Source of the DNA: Vanilla planifolia
Taxonomy: Eukaryota; Streptophyta; Magnoliopsida; Asparagales; Orchidaceae
Assembly: GCA_023846275.1 (NCBI GenBank)
Contig: CM043868.1
Coordinates: 9,009,653 to 9,073,652, forward strand
Direction of reading: 5' to 3'
DNA length: 64,000 nt
Below are positions 39,590 through 50,345 of this stretch, piece after piece; positions within the stretch are counted from its first letter, which is position 1, and each line of letters opens with the position of its first letter. The translations under genes were made by a program, and so were the position numbers. The notes under the pieces are model-generated. The model saw only the letters and a program-made list of their open reading frames with translations. It was not told the origin of the DNA and did no database searches.

Positions 39590-40220
39590 ATTAAAGACCA
39601 ACCTTGTAAGATCATTATAAATAATAATAGGTGTATTAATACCATAGCACATAATACTACCAAAAGGATAGATTTAACAATCATAGGCTATATCCACCAA
39701 TACATTGTATCTTAGATCAATAAAACCTCCATTTTCATATAATAAAAATATGGCATTCTATTATCGCTTGGACAATATTATGAGGAATTATGGTGTAGTG
39801 TTACCTCACTATAGGTATGTAGCCTTATCTTAGGAAAACTTTTGTTTTACAATTAAGATGCTACTTTAAATGAAAAAGCCAATATGTGTAGTTTCATATA
39901 CAAAAAAAAGAAGATCACATTATACCCTTCACCTTACTTGAAAATTTTTTTAACCCAAATACTCCAAAAGAAAAAGATAAAAGAAAAAAAAATTATTTCA
40001 TATCGTTTCACTAGTTGAGATTGAAAGAGATATAACTAGTGGTAAAATTATCTAGTTTGTAATAATTAGGAAAACCTGTACTATACCCACCACATCACCC
40101 ATAATCTAAATTTTGTTGAAGGAATTTGTGAGCATATTTTCTAATGACTTATCAAACATTCTGTCACCTTTGAGAGATATCCAAAATGTTATAGATCTAA
40201 TTCCTGATACCTTAATCCAT
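39590..40220 (+). pseudogene. Chromovirus protease trace and RT N-terminus
   Basis: At 39,595-39,650 QPCKIIINNNRCINTIAHNT corresponds to the protease active-site stretch CKVIIDGGSC.N, with the catalytic Asp changed to Asn. At 40,113-40,215 the frame LLKEFVSIFSNDLSNILSPL continues into RDIQNVIDLIPDTL. This matches the EF.DVFP.ELP.GLPPLRDIQH.IDLIPG block preceding the RT core. The RT core itself is absent. The minus-strand open frame at 39,490-39,684 is a shadow. Confidence 0.8.
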
Positions 40221-40249
40221 GCTACCAACTAAATCCATTAGCTTAAATA

Positions 40250-41070
40250 AAACTTAAATTTTTTTTAACATATCATTTCTAAATGGATGAACAAATAGAA
40301 GTAGTTAATAAAAGCTTATGCTATCTTCTTTGTAACCTAATAGTGAACCATGTTTCAAATTAAAATATTTTATTATCACTCACTAAATTTGCTTATAATA
40401 ATTCTATTAATAGAATAATAGGTTTAAATCCTTTTTGAAATTTGTTTAGAAATTATCCTTGAAGTCCTATTCATTTAATTCTCTAGCCTCATGATTTCTA
40501 TACTTCTGGGTCTACTAAGTCTTTTGCTCAGCATATTTCATCCTTATACAAACATATTTTTGAATAAATTAATTTAAATAATATAATATATAAAATACTA
40601 ATCAATGCTCATAAATAATATAGAGATTGTTTTCAGGGAAATTATGTAATGATCCATATTAGGTTTGAGAGATTCCTACCAAGAGCCCTTAGGAACTTTC
40701 ATGCTTGTGATGCTAAATTGTATAGAAATATAAAAAAGCTAAGTATCAACAAGTATGTTTTGGATTTACTCAAAGATCATGAAATTAGCTTTATCTTTAA
40801 TATTCCAGACCTTGTACCTTATTGGCAACCAAAATCAATACTTAGTAAGCCTTTTGAGTCATTACCATCATTATTGAATAAACCTATCCCACAAATGCCT
40901 TTAGCCCTATCTACTGAGTCGAGAGATCATGTAGAGAAAATCTTATGTGATCAAATAGTTTTCACATAAGTTTAGACACAACAAAGATTTTTGATACATT
41001 GATAAGGCCATCCCACTTTTAATGATACTTGGATTACTAAGGAGGACTTCACCACCTAAATCCATATATG
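40250..41070 (+). pseudogene. Chromovirus distal integrase with chromodomain trace
   Basis: At 40,285-40,420 it reads MDEQIEVVNKSLCYLLCNLI and then LTKFAYNNSINRIIGLNPF. These match the DGQTEVVNRSL.NLLR and EFAYN.S.NRSTG.SPF blocks. SFAQHISSLYKHI follows at about 40,520. An uninterrupted frame at 40,649-40,969 reads MIHIRFERFLPRALRNFHAC...YVLDLLKDHEISFIFNIPDL, the integrase C-terminal GPY-like domain, ending KILCDQIVFT. DTWITKEDF (41,028-41,053) is the end of a chromodomain, which in this group targets insertion to heterochromatin. Confidence 0.85.
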
Positions 41071-41264
41071 TTAGAGTAGTATTAGAGAGTTCACCCAAGC
41101 TTCATGGCATTAAGCTCTTTCTATTATGAGGATAATTATTCAATAGTGTATCATACATCACATAGAGGTTCTACTTGAAGGCATATTATCCAATTAAATT
41201 ATGAGTCATACTATGATTGACTCTTTTACTTTTCATTAGTCTTCATTATCTTTATTAATACAAG

Positions 41265-42603
41265 TGTCAATTATAGTTGACTCTTATTTATTGTATATTT
41301 TAGTTTTTTTCATTAGTTTATCAAGTCATGTGGAATTTACAATTTAGTTTAAGTCATTTGAAGATAAATTGGTAGTTTTTTTAATATTTCTTTAAATTAA
41401 GTTAAGAACATCCTAATAGTAGTCTCTCAGTTTCATCAATTCAAATTTTGGTTGGAAATGACTTTAAGAGGCTTAAAATTAAGTGTTGAACTGTTCTCGT
41501 TACCATTTGTCATATGTTATTCTACTTGTTATTGTCAAAAGCCATTGTTGGGGCTTACACCAAGCTACATGACTTGCTCAACCCATGCTAATCTGTCAAA
41601 CCTTGCTAATCCATTGCACTTATGCCTACTCACCCTCCTATGTCACCTCACATTATTTGCTCATACCTACATCAATATATGATCTGCAAACCAGCACTGA
41701 GTTGTCAACTATTACCAACCTGTCAACCCATGTCGACCCATGATGATCCACTCTGACCTGTGAATCAAACTTGAAGCATCACAGTGTTGCTTCGTTGTAC
41801 TCATCATGTCACTCAAAATGCACAGGCCAATTTGGGAACTACTTATATCATTTAATTTTGTAACTTTTAAAGGCAATTTTTTGGTAAAATTCAAAGAATT
41901 ATTTTGTCATTTACTGTGACTTTGGAATTGTGAACATGTCCGTTAAATTCCAAAATATGTTCCTTAACTTTCCCAAATATTTTTTTGTATTCTTAGGTTA
42001 AGAAATTAGTATTGTAGCATTGAAGTTCTTATAAATAAGAATGTTCACCATGTTATAAGTAATATAATTTGAATGTAGTAATGAAGTATCATTATCAAGC
42101 TTGTTTGGCATAAACATGTTGTGTATGAATAATTTGATAGTGTAATTCTGAAGATGCCATAGGAAGGCGAGCAAGAGGCTCAAAAGAAAAAATTATGACC
42201 CATTATCTAGACTCTACAAGAGCATCAAATCACCAAAAAAAATTTTAGCCACTTTATTTTAACTTTTAAAAAACTTAATCAGTGTGTCCAACTTTTTAGT
42301 TTATATAAGTAAATGTGTGATTTTCTTGTTTGACAACTAAGAAGTCCACTTATTTGTATACCTTACCAATGCACTACTAACCTGAATAGTTTGGACCATT
42401 AAATTCACTTTAAGATCTCTCATGTTAAATATTAGTGCTAATCCTTGGCTACTAAGAAAGTTTTTACTTACTCTACAATCGTTAGATTTTTAATCCAAAA
42501 CTTATAGTAGATTTGGATAAGCCTTTATATAGATTAGTTGAATTTAAGTATTTCTTAATTGTTAATGTGCTAAAGATAAGTTTTAGCATAATATTTATAT
42601 CAT
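41265..42603 (+). repeat. 3' LTR of the nested chromovirus
   Basis: Direct-repeat partner of 36,676-38,027. It starts TGTCAATTATAG and ends AGATAAGTTTTAGCATAATATTTATATCAT. The short frames at 41,452-41,682, 41,712-41,894 and 41,998-42,183 fall inside it and are not genes. A target-site duplication could not be read with confidence. Confidence 0.82.
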
Positions 42604-43200
42604 GTCTTTTCAAATTAATTATTCTTTTAAGTATAATAGGTGGTGCTAAATTTTAAAGTCATACCTAAGGAATGATGTTCATGGTTCCAAAATTAGAAAG
42701 TAAACTTTGCATCTCTATCAGAAATAATTACTTTAGGTACTCCATGTAGCCACATAATCTATTGAACATATAACACAATCAGATTACCTGTTGAATCTAT
42801 CTTCTTTATAACCAAGAAATAAGCCTATTTAGTCGATCGCTCCATTGCTACCCAAGTCATATCATAACCATGTTTCATCTTTAGTAGTCCTAAAAAAATT
42901 CCATAGAAACTTCTTCTTACTTCTACTTTGGTATGGTTAGATTATAGAGCAACCCATTATGATTTTGGTTTGCTTTAACTTTTTAAAAAATTAAGCATTT
43001 CTAAATTAGCTACTATTATGAGCTCTATTGAGATAATTCTAAAACTTCTAATATTGAGGAACACACCATTGAACACATAAGTCAATATGCCTTCCCTCAA
43101 AGAAAAATTTAAAACCTCATCATATTGTACAAGGAATTTCAACAAAAACCTTTAGATCTTTCTACTATAGTGCCTTTAGTACATCTACCCAATTACATGG
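42604..43200 (-). pseudogene. Proximal integrase of the outer gypsy element
   Basis: At 42,701-42,868 the minus strand reads YDMTWVAMERSTK, stop, AYFLVIKKIDS, then WLHGVPKVIISDRDAKFT. This is the integrase core (VDRLTKSAHFLPVK...LHGVP.SI.SDRD..F). Just upstream (42,893-42,977) NLTIPK and EEVSMEFF correspond to LPIPEWKWE.I.MDFV. NIRSFRIISIE near 43,050 resembles the start of the H2C2 zinc-binding module. The second half of the gene lies beyond the nested element at 36,675-35,850. Confidence 0.85.
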
Positions 43201-43249
43201 ATAGTAAGTCAGTTGAATCAGGCTACTAAATATCTAATTTCCAACTAGT

Positions 43250-43740
43250 CTTGAATTTGACCAAATTCAAACTCTTCATTTCAATATTGTAATCAAGCAT
43301 GGATGCAAAGATTAGACCTTGACTCAAAGCATCAGAAACTAAATTGGTTTTTCCTGTGCAATATTTAAAATCCAAATCATAATATTTAATGAGTTTTAGC
43401 TAGAGTTATGATATTAAATTTAATTCTTTTTCAATGAGAATATATTTAAAACTTTTACGATAATTACAAAGCTTAATCAAAACTCCAAATAGATAATGAC
43501 ACTAAGGTTTTTGGGCAAATACCATAGTAAGAAATTCCATGTCATGAGTTAGGTAGTCACATTCATGGTCACACAATTATCTTGATACATAGGACACAAA
43601 CCATCCCTCCTGTATAAGTATAGCCCTATTCCAACAAGTGACACATCTATGTATACCTAATAAGTATTACCTTCCATCAACAAGGGCAAAACTGAAGCTA
43701 AACTCAATCTTTTTATTTATGATGAAACTTTGTTCACATT
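43250..43740 (-). pseudogene. RNase H of the outer gypsy element
   Basis: The minus strand at 43,590-43,680 reads VYIDVSLVGIGLYLYRRDG. At 43,540-43,590 it reads MYQDNCVTMNVTT. These match VYTDAS..GLG.VLMQ.G and YASRQLK.HE. At 43,310-43,390 YYDLDFKYCTGKTNLVSDAL continues SQGLIF, matching YD..I.YHPGKANVVADALSR. This domain would degrade the RNA strand during reverse transcription. The frame changes several times. Confidence 0.82.
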
Positions 43741-44602
43741 GATCTAACCACAAGAAAACTACCCCTTTCATTATTAAACAAGTGATGTTGACATCTCAGA
43801 GAAATTAGGTACAAAATTTTGGTAATATCTATAAGTCTAAAAAAACTACAATTCTCTATCACCATAGTGGGTCTCTACCATTTCATGATTGCTCGTATTT
43901 TTTTGGGGTCCACCACAACTCTAATAGCATTAACCACATGCCTAAGGAAAATCATTGATTCAAACCAAAAAGTAAACTTTGAAAGCTTTGCATAAAGTTT
44001 CTTTGTTTTATGTGACTCTAATACTATTTAAAGATTCTTGGTATGTAGCTCTTTATTCCTACAATAGACCAACATATCATTAATAAATATTATCACAAAA
44101 CAATTAAGATATGGTTAGAAGATGTGATTCATAAGATCCATAAATATTGTAGGAGCATTGGATATTTTAAATGGTAAGATGGTGAACTCATAACTCAAGG
44201 TTGACTTTAGAATTTCCTTCTCTAATATTTGTATCTAATGATATTATCACTAAGCATTAATTTTAGAGAAAGCTAATGCTCTCTATAGTTTATCAAGTAG
44301 GTCATCAATACATGGTAGTGGATATTGATTCTTTATTGGCACCTTACTTAATTATTAGTAATCCACACACATTTACAAACTTTCTTCTTTCTTTTTAACA
44401 AAAAGAACAAGGGCTCTCCATCATGAAACATTGAGCCTAATTGAGCTCTTACCCAATAGGTCTTATAAATGGGCTTTGAGTTCTTGCAACTTAGTGCCAT
44501 ATGGTAAAGTACTTTTGCAATATCTACTACCTGTGACTCCAAGCCTATAGGGAACTCAATCTTGTGCTCTAGTGGTAATCTTAGAACCTCATCAAGAAAC
44601 AC
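43740..44602 (-). pseudogene. Reverse transcriptase of the outer gypsy element
   Basis: An 84-codon open frame at 44,348-44,602 reads VLRLPLEHKIEFPIGLES and later LFFLLKRKKKVCKCVWI. It corresponds to the RT N-terminus (LPG.PPEREV.F.IDL.PG ... PVLFVKKKDGS.R.C.DY). Beyond it the RT core is heavily decayed (44,030-44,350). The connection segment is readable at 43,840-44,020 as FMQSFQSLLFGLNQ and WTPKKYEQS, matching L.AKFSKCEFWL and DPKKVEA. The catalytic Asp pair is not legible. Confidence 0.82.
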
Positions 44603-44639
44603 TTAAAGATATCTTGCATGATTGGGATATCTTATAGTA

Positions 44640-45150
44640 ATCAAAACTTAATGTGTGTATTAGTTACTAAGGCTAACTAGGCCCACTGCCCCTTTGAACC
44701 AACTTCATAACCTAAAGTGTTGATAACATGGGTATTTGCTTATTATCACAAAAATAAACCAAGTTAAGTAAATTGGGCCTCTTAATCCAAACTTTTTTTT
44801 TCCTAACAATTAATCACCATGCCATGTTGGGACATCTAATACCTGCCTAATATAATATCAAACTAAACTATAGGCTCACAATGAGTTTAACCACAAAATC
44901 ATTGACCAAGTATGGCAATATCACCATAAATTACATGTCTATCAAGGATTTTTTTCCTTAGATGATAATCTTATCATCAATGATTATCATAGAATACTTT
45001 TGTTACCCTTAAGTTTCTCCTAAGAAGAGTTAACAGTAAAAGAATGTGATGAACCAATACTAAAAAGGGAAATAAATCTAGTGTCTCAAAATAAAAGTGT
45101 ATCAATGATGACATTAGGTACCTCTACTACTTGTTATTGTGTGAGAGTGA
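44640..45150 (-). pseudogene. Decayed protease region of the outer gypsy element
   Basis: Lies between gag and RT as expected. The minus strand at about 45,020-45,140 reads QVVEVPNVIIDTLLF followed by a degraded IGSSHSFTVNS-like segment. This resembles the start of gypsy proteases (V.G.L.....A..LFD.GATHSFVS), with the catalytic Asp-Ser/Thr-Gly no longer intact. The rest is too decayed to place. Confidence 0.5.
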
Positions 45151-45279
45151 ATACTTGTGGCTATCTTTATGGGTGGCTTCTACCCATATAGCACCTTGCA
45201 TATCCCTTAGCCCCTAAGGGTAGTTTGTTTTTTGATGTCTAGGTTTCAGGAAATTAAAATAAATATTTTTCTTAAATTT

Positions 45280-45975
45280 GTAGGTATCATGATGTCTTCT
45301 GTCATAGCATCTACATCTTTGAATCTACTCTCTGGGTTAGTCGCTCTACAACTCATTAATGGGTTGGGCTAGAATAAGAGTGGACTATTTAGGAGATTTA
45401 ATTTTCTTTTATCACTTGCTTTAAATTTTAGAAGTAATCAAAAATTTTCTTTTCTTTCTTTATATCTAGTGAAACGAGTCACCATCAGATATCTCTATAA
45501 GGAAGGTTTAAGTCCCTCCATGAAAAGCTTGCATTAGTTCCCTTATGATATGATCAATTCTAAGCCTTATTTAGTTAGATATATAAATCAAGATGCATAA
45601 TCTATGATTGACATCTGACCTTTGTCTAAGATGGGTTAGTTATATCATGATCTAAGCCTTGGCATATTTAGGTACAAAGTAATCTCTAAAGATAGTCATA
45701 AAGTCATCCCAAGAAATATCACTTTTGAGATATCCTCAAAACAATATATTGGTGGCTCTACCACCAAGTAGTTACCTTGACATCCATAATAAAAAGTTAT
45801 AAGCATGAATTTTTACTTAGTTTGGCATCTTAGTGCATAAAAAACCTTATGTATATGATTTAAGCAATCATCTACAACTATAGGGTTAGTGGCTTTTATG
45901 AAAACTTATGGTCTTAATCAAATAAAAGCATCAACTAGTGTTTCCCCTTAATACTCAGGTTGTGTTTAAGGTCTC

Positions 45976-46013
<38 letters not shown>

Positions 46014-46090
46014 AGGTGATTGACCATAGCATATTGAACAAAGTCACTACCCACTAGACTTCTCAAAGAAGCACTACTAGCCTTTGCCAT
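45280..46090 (-). pseudogene. Gag of the outer gypsy element
   Basis: The likely original start is a Met at 46,088-46,090 (minus strand MAKASSASLRSLVGSDFVQ). The capsid domain is readable at 45,470-45,610: MSIIDYAS, stop, FIYLTK and FMEGLKPSL, stop, RYLMVTRFTRYKE. This matches the Retrotrans_gag pattern M.V..Y...F..L...... F..GL...IR..V. An (AT)n microsatellite has grown inside the N-terminal half. Stops and frameshifts are abundant. Confidence 0.75.
45978..46011. repeat. (AT)n microsatellite inside the gag remnant
   Basis: About 17 TA units within the former gag reading frame. Confidence 0.95.
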
Positions 46091-46199
46091 CCTAAAAAGA
46101 AAAATGCTATACTTGATTATACTTGGAAAGACTAGATTAATTATTATTTATTCTATGATTTTTTTTCTCTCCTTACCTTATTATTTTAATCTAATTTGT

Positions 46200-48803
46200 C
46201 TAAATATGCCCTAATATTTACCTAGGATCATATTCCAAGTCTAAGCCCAAGGTTTTTAAATTTTGCCAAAATCATAAGTACAACCAATCTAAGATCTCAA
46301 TGTCAAACATACCTATAGTTATATTATAATTTTATACAAATACTATCATGTTAAGAAATCTATGTAATTAATAAACTATTCAAATTTAAATCCAATCCAA
46401 TGCAATGTTATGAATAACCACTAAAATCTAATACAAAAAAATGGTAACTAGTAAGTTTAAATAAATAATCCAATATAATACCATGCTCAATAAATATAAT
46501 TAATAATAAGTAATATCAAAAATAATACTATTGATATTAAAATAAAGGAGATAAATTATCCATCTAGTGCAGTAACTCTAATGATCTTTAACCCAACTAT
46601 TAGACTCCAAACTCCTTAGTCTTGCAGAAATATAAAGAGGTAAGCTAAGAGGCTCAATAAAAAATCCTTGATCCATACATAAAACTAACTTATAATAGCC
46701 AATTAGTATATATATATAAAAACTATGTAAAATCATTTAACTCAATAACATAAATGCTAACTATCATAAGGCATCACAACTTCCATCTAAGATAAAATAT
46801 ATTCTTATAATATGACTAACTTGATGCTTAGTATACCCATTTTGATTTAATAAACTCTTGTCCAAAAGAATCATGATAAAATTTGGTACTCTTATCACAT
46901 CATGTAATCTAGCACTCCATAAGATTTATTAATCAAATAAGATAATCTTGTAGGGTACTAAGAGTTCTTAAAAATCACATATACTCTCTTTCACAACACA
47001 TTATCTTATGTGATTTCTTATGAGACTAAATATATAATTATTACCTCTTAGGACTATTTAATATATAGAATCTAGCTAATCTTAGAGGTTCTGACCATGT
47101 TATCTAGCACTACTCCTCTTATAGGTGTCAACCATCCATGTGTAACTAACTCTAAGTTAAGAGAGTAGGGTAACTAACCTGTCTATCTCTTAAATGAGTA
47201 TACATCATTAAGGGTTCATTACATGTAAATGCCTTAAGGTTCCATTAAAAAATAACTTTATTTTTTAGAATATTATAGCCAATTTTTCTTATCTTTAGTC
47301 TTACACTAATTTCATATAGAATCTTTTTTTTTATCCTAACAAACCTTAATGCCCAAAAAACCTTGGTTTACTCTTAAGTTTTATATATAATTAGTTGTCA
47401 TTTCAATTATGTTTGGGTTCACATACATACTACTAATGTCTCATATGCCTCAAAGGTAATCCTAAGTCATCACAACCACCAATGGACTCTACTAAGCCAC
47501 CACACATCCTTGAGATCATAATCAAGGTGTAATCATATGGCCTAAGAGCCTAAATAAGGTTAGTCACAACCTTAACTAAAGAACCAAATCAACTCAAGGG
47601 TCTAACCAATATCTTTGCCTTATTACATTCTTTGGCTAAACCTATCACATCCATAAGTCTTATTCAAAGTTATTTCACCTTCATCTAAGGTCTTGGTTAA
47701 GAGCTTAACTATTCAAGGTTTGATTTACAATGTGAATAAAGGTTCAATAATGATGTTTCCTTAGCCCTTCATATGACATTCCTTGATAAATTCTTTTTTC
47801 CATGAATTATTCCTAAGATTTTAAGCTTAATTTCAAGAGTATGCTTACCTCACATAGCCACATCCAAGCACCTTATACTTTCAATTTAACTCTATTAAGA
47901 ACTATGAATTATCCATAAGACTCTTGTCTTGAGGTCTAATTATACCTTATCACTTTTAGCCATAACCCGAATTATGTTTGCTAATCATATCTTTAGTCAA
48001 CCTAACATTCTTTTAAGGCCATAAATTAAGCCCTCCAAGGCCTCCCAACTAGAAACCAAGGGGTATCCCATTAGAAATAATTTAGGTTCTCTTAAGGGTT
48101 AAACCCATGCCTACCATGATTTAGCCAAGGCATGGTTCAATGCTTCCCAAGCAAACCAACTGCAAAAGGGATGCTTGGTCGCAACATCAACAAGGGTTTT
48201 CTTTAATTCTAAGTGTCCTTAAATAGTTTATGGCTTAAGCTAAGGTCTAAGTTATGTCACATGACCTTTCATATATTTTTATTCCATGATTTGATAATAT
48301 GTACATATCATCACCATGTCATGTTATCAACTAAGTTTATGAACATTTTTAAACACACTCTTAGTGTCTTACATCAAATTTTGTATTTTAAACAATTAGA
48401 TTCATATAAAAAGCATGGCATCACGTCTCAAGTTTTCTCATTACTTGGTTTATCATATTATGAAACTCTTCGTTCAATCAAGAATAAGCAAGTAGTAAAT
48501 GTTGCATTCAATCTAATTTATTATGCATCCATTATTCTTAGATCAAATAAAGATATCTCTAAGAAACTTAAATTCTAGAAACTATAATAAGAAAAAATGT
48601 TATATAGTTTAGTTCATGAAGGGTAGCTTCAACAAAAGTTGCATCTGCATAGTTTACCAAAATTGTTCTAGCATTTATCATGATATTCCATGCTTAATCA
48701 AACGATAAAGTATAGAATTCAACGTGATAATCAACTTTTTTCATATAAAAATATCTCAATTAAGTAGTGTTTTGCATTATCAATTCATTATTCTACATGC
48801 ATC

Positions 48804-48876
<73 letters not shown>

Positions 48877-49852
48877 CAAATAAACATGCAACATAACATA
48901 ATATCATGGATTCTACTTTTCATTCAAGATTAAAATATTAACATACATTTATAGCATGGTTTCACCAAAGATATTGCTGAGAATAAATGACAAATGACCC
49001 CTTATTTACTAAAATAAATCTCCTTTAATCACAAGAAAAGGAGGAATTCATCTTTCCTTAGAAAATTTATGAAGAGGAATGATTAGTAATCAATTTGTCT
49101 ATGATTTCACAAGAGTTTAACAAAATATTTTATTTTTATCCTATCTTAGATCTTAGCTAGTTTTATTGTTGAACTCACATCCTACTTGAAAAAAATTATG
49201 TAAAGGACTTCCCTTAATTAGATCCTTTCTAGTTTTCAAGCTTGAGCTCTCCACCTTCTTCCTTATTGCTTACCATTGTTTTTCTCCATGGTATCCTCTT
49301 GGTTGGCCTATCCAAATATCACTTTTATGGCTAAGTTTTCTAAAAACCTTGAAAAGACATCTTAAGGGTTTATATACCCATAGCAACACCTCCTTAAACC
49401 AAGGATATACCTTGAGATGAACCAATTTTGATTTCATATAGCCATAACTCAAGCTTTTAAACCAATCCTTTCTCAATCAACTTCTTTCTCACATATTTAG
49501 TCTTAAATATTCCTAAATGCATCCTATATTTAAGTTTTTCCTTTTAATTCTCTTATCCTCAACCACCACCTAATTTTTTATAATCTTATCCATATCTTTT
49601 AATACATTCATAATTAAATAATAATAAAGATAAGAATTAAAAACTAATAATATAAATAAAATCATAAACTCATTTTTAAGCAATAAGCCAAATCAAGGCT
49701 CATGTGGTACAAGCAAAATCTTATCATTCAACAATACTTCTAATTCAAATTTCAAAATTTAAAATTTTAATTTTTAATTTTAATTCACAAATAAAACATA
49801 ATTTGATTAAATGATTTTGTAATACTATGGCAAAAAAATGTTTGATATAATA
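46200..49852 (-). repeat. 5' LTR of the outer gypsy element
   Basis: Direct-repeat partner of 32,200-35,769. It contains the open frames 48,213-48,578 (plus, 121 codons), 48,724-48,933 (plus) and 49,270-49,476 (minus). None has a partner in the other LTR or a recognisable domain, so all are chance frames. A long (AT)n tract has expanded in this copy only. A primer binding site was not found next to its inner end. Confidence 0.8.
48808..48874. repeat. (AT)n microsatellite in the 5' LTR
   Basis: About 33 TA units. The equivalent place in the other LTR (near 34,745-34,765) has only a short ATAT-rich word, so the expansion postdates insertion. Confidence 0.95.
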
Positions 49853-50345
49853 CTAATAAATATTATAAGTGAATTTATCACTCTCAGTGTCATATTATTT
49901 AAAGGTAGAACTAGACTATGTTTGAGGTCTTCATTAACAATGATGAGATACATTATTTCTTAGTATCATGGGTATCTAGAGATGAGGTTTTGACATGTCA
50001 AAGAGCCTCATTTTTAATCAACACAAGATATTAGCATTAGAGAGTGATGGCTAGTGATGATGAAATTCTTCACTACTTGGAGTCATGGTCACCCAAAAAA
50101 TAAGGCTTTAAGTATATCAAAGTACTATGACTTATGATGATGAGATATGATATGTGATCTACTATGAGCTATGATAAAGATCATAAAAAAAGTCTAGGCC
50201 TAAAAGAGTAATGAATATAAAATAAATAAATAATAAATAAAATTAAATATTTAAAGAAAGGAAAGGTATAATATGAGTATTATATAATATTAGTATTATA
50301 TGATAAGTACGTATCTATATGAGTCGAATGAATATAGGCATAGAT
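49853..50345. other. Spacer between two retroelements
   Basis: About 490 bases separating the outer gypsy element from the copia element. It has several GATGAGAT/GATGATGAGATA-like words at 49,940-50,175 but no gene or known repeat. Confidence 0.5.

Larger units (their letters stand above)
36676..42603 (+). mobile_element. Nested Ty3/gypsy chromovirus (internally deleted)
   Basis: A plus-strand element with paired LTRs (36,676-38,027 and 41,265-42,603, near equal length) and a good primer binding site. It holds gag with a zinc knuckle, a protease trace, the RT N-terminus and the distal integrase with a chromodomain trace. The RT core, RNase H and integrase N-terminal part are missing, the remaining blocks being almost adjacent at 40,215-40,255. 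It lies inside the integrase of the outer element in opposite orientation, so it inserted later. Stops are frequent and it is dead. Confidence 0.87.
32200..49852 (-). mobile_element. Old Ty3/gypsy element with ~3.6 kb LTRs, split by a nested element
   Basis: Two long collinear direct repeats (about 32,200-35,769 and 46,200-49,852) bound an internal region. On the minus strand, from 46,090 leftwards, that region carries gag, protease, RT, RNase H and integrase remnants in the gypsy order. The integrase is interrupted at 36,676-42,603 by a second, oppositely oriented gypsy element. Without the insert the interior is about 4.5 kb, so some internal sequence is probably missing. LTR length and RT N-terminal wording suggest the Del/Tekay group, but that lineage call is inference. 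The LTRs are visibly diverged, so the insertion is old. Confidence 0.85.

Noticed and set aside
48213-48578. Plus-strand open frame of 121 codons
   Set aside because: It lies wholly within the 5' LTR of the outer gypsy element, is not conserved as a frame in the other LTR, and has no domain.
48724-48933. Frame with a long Ile-Tyr repeat
   Set aside because: Produced by translation of the (AT)n microsatellite.
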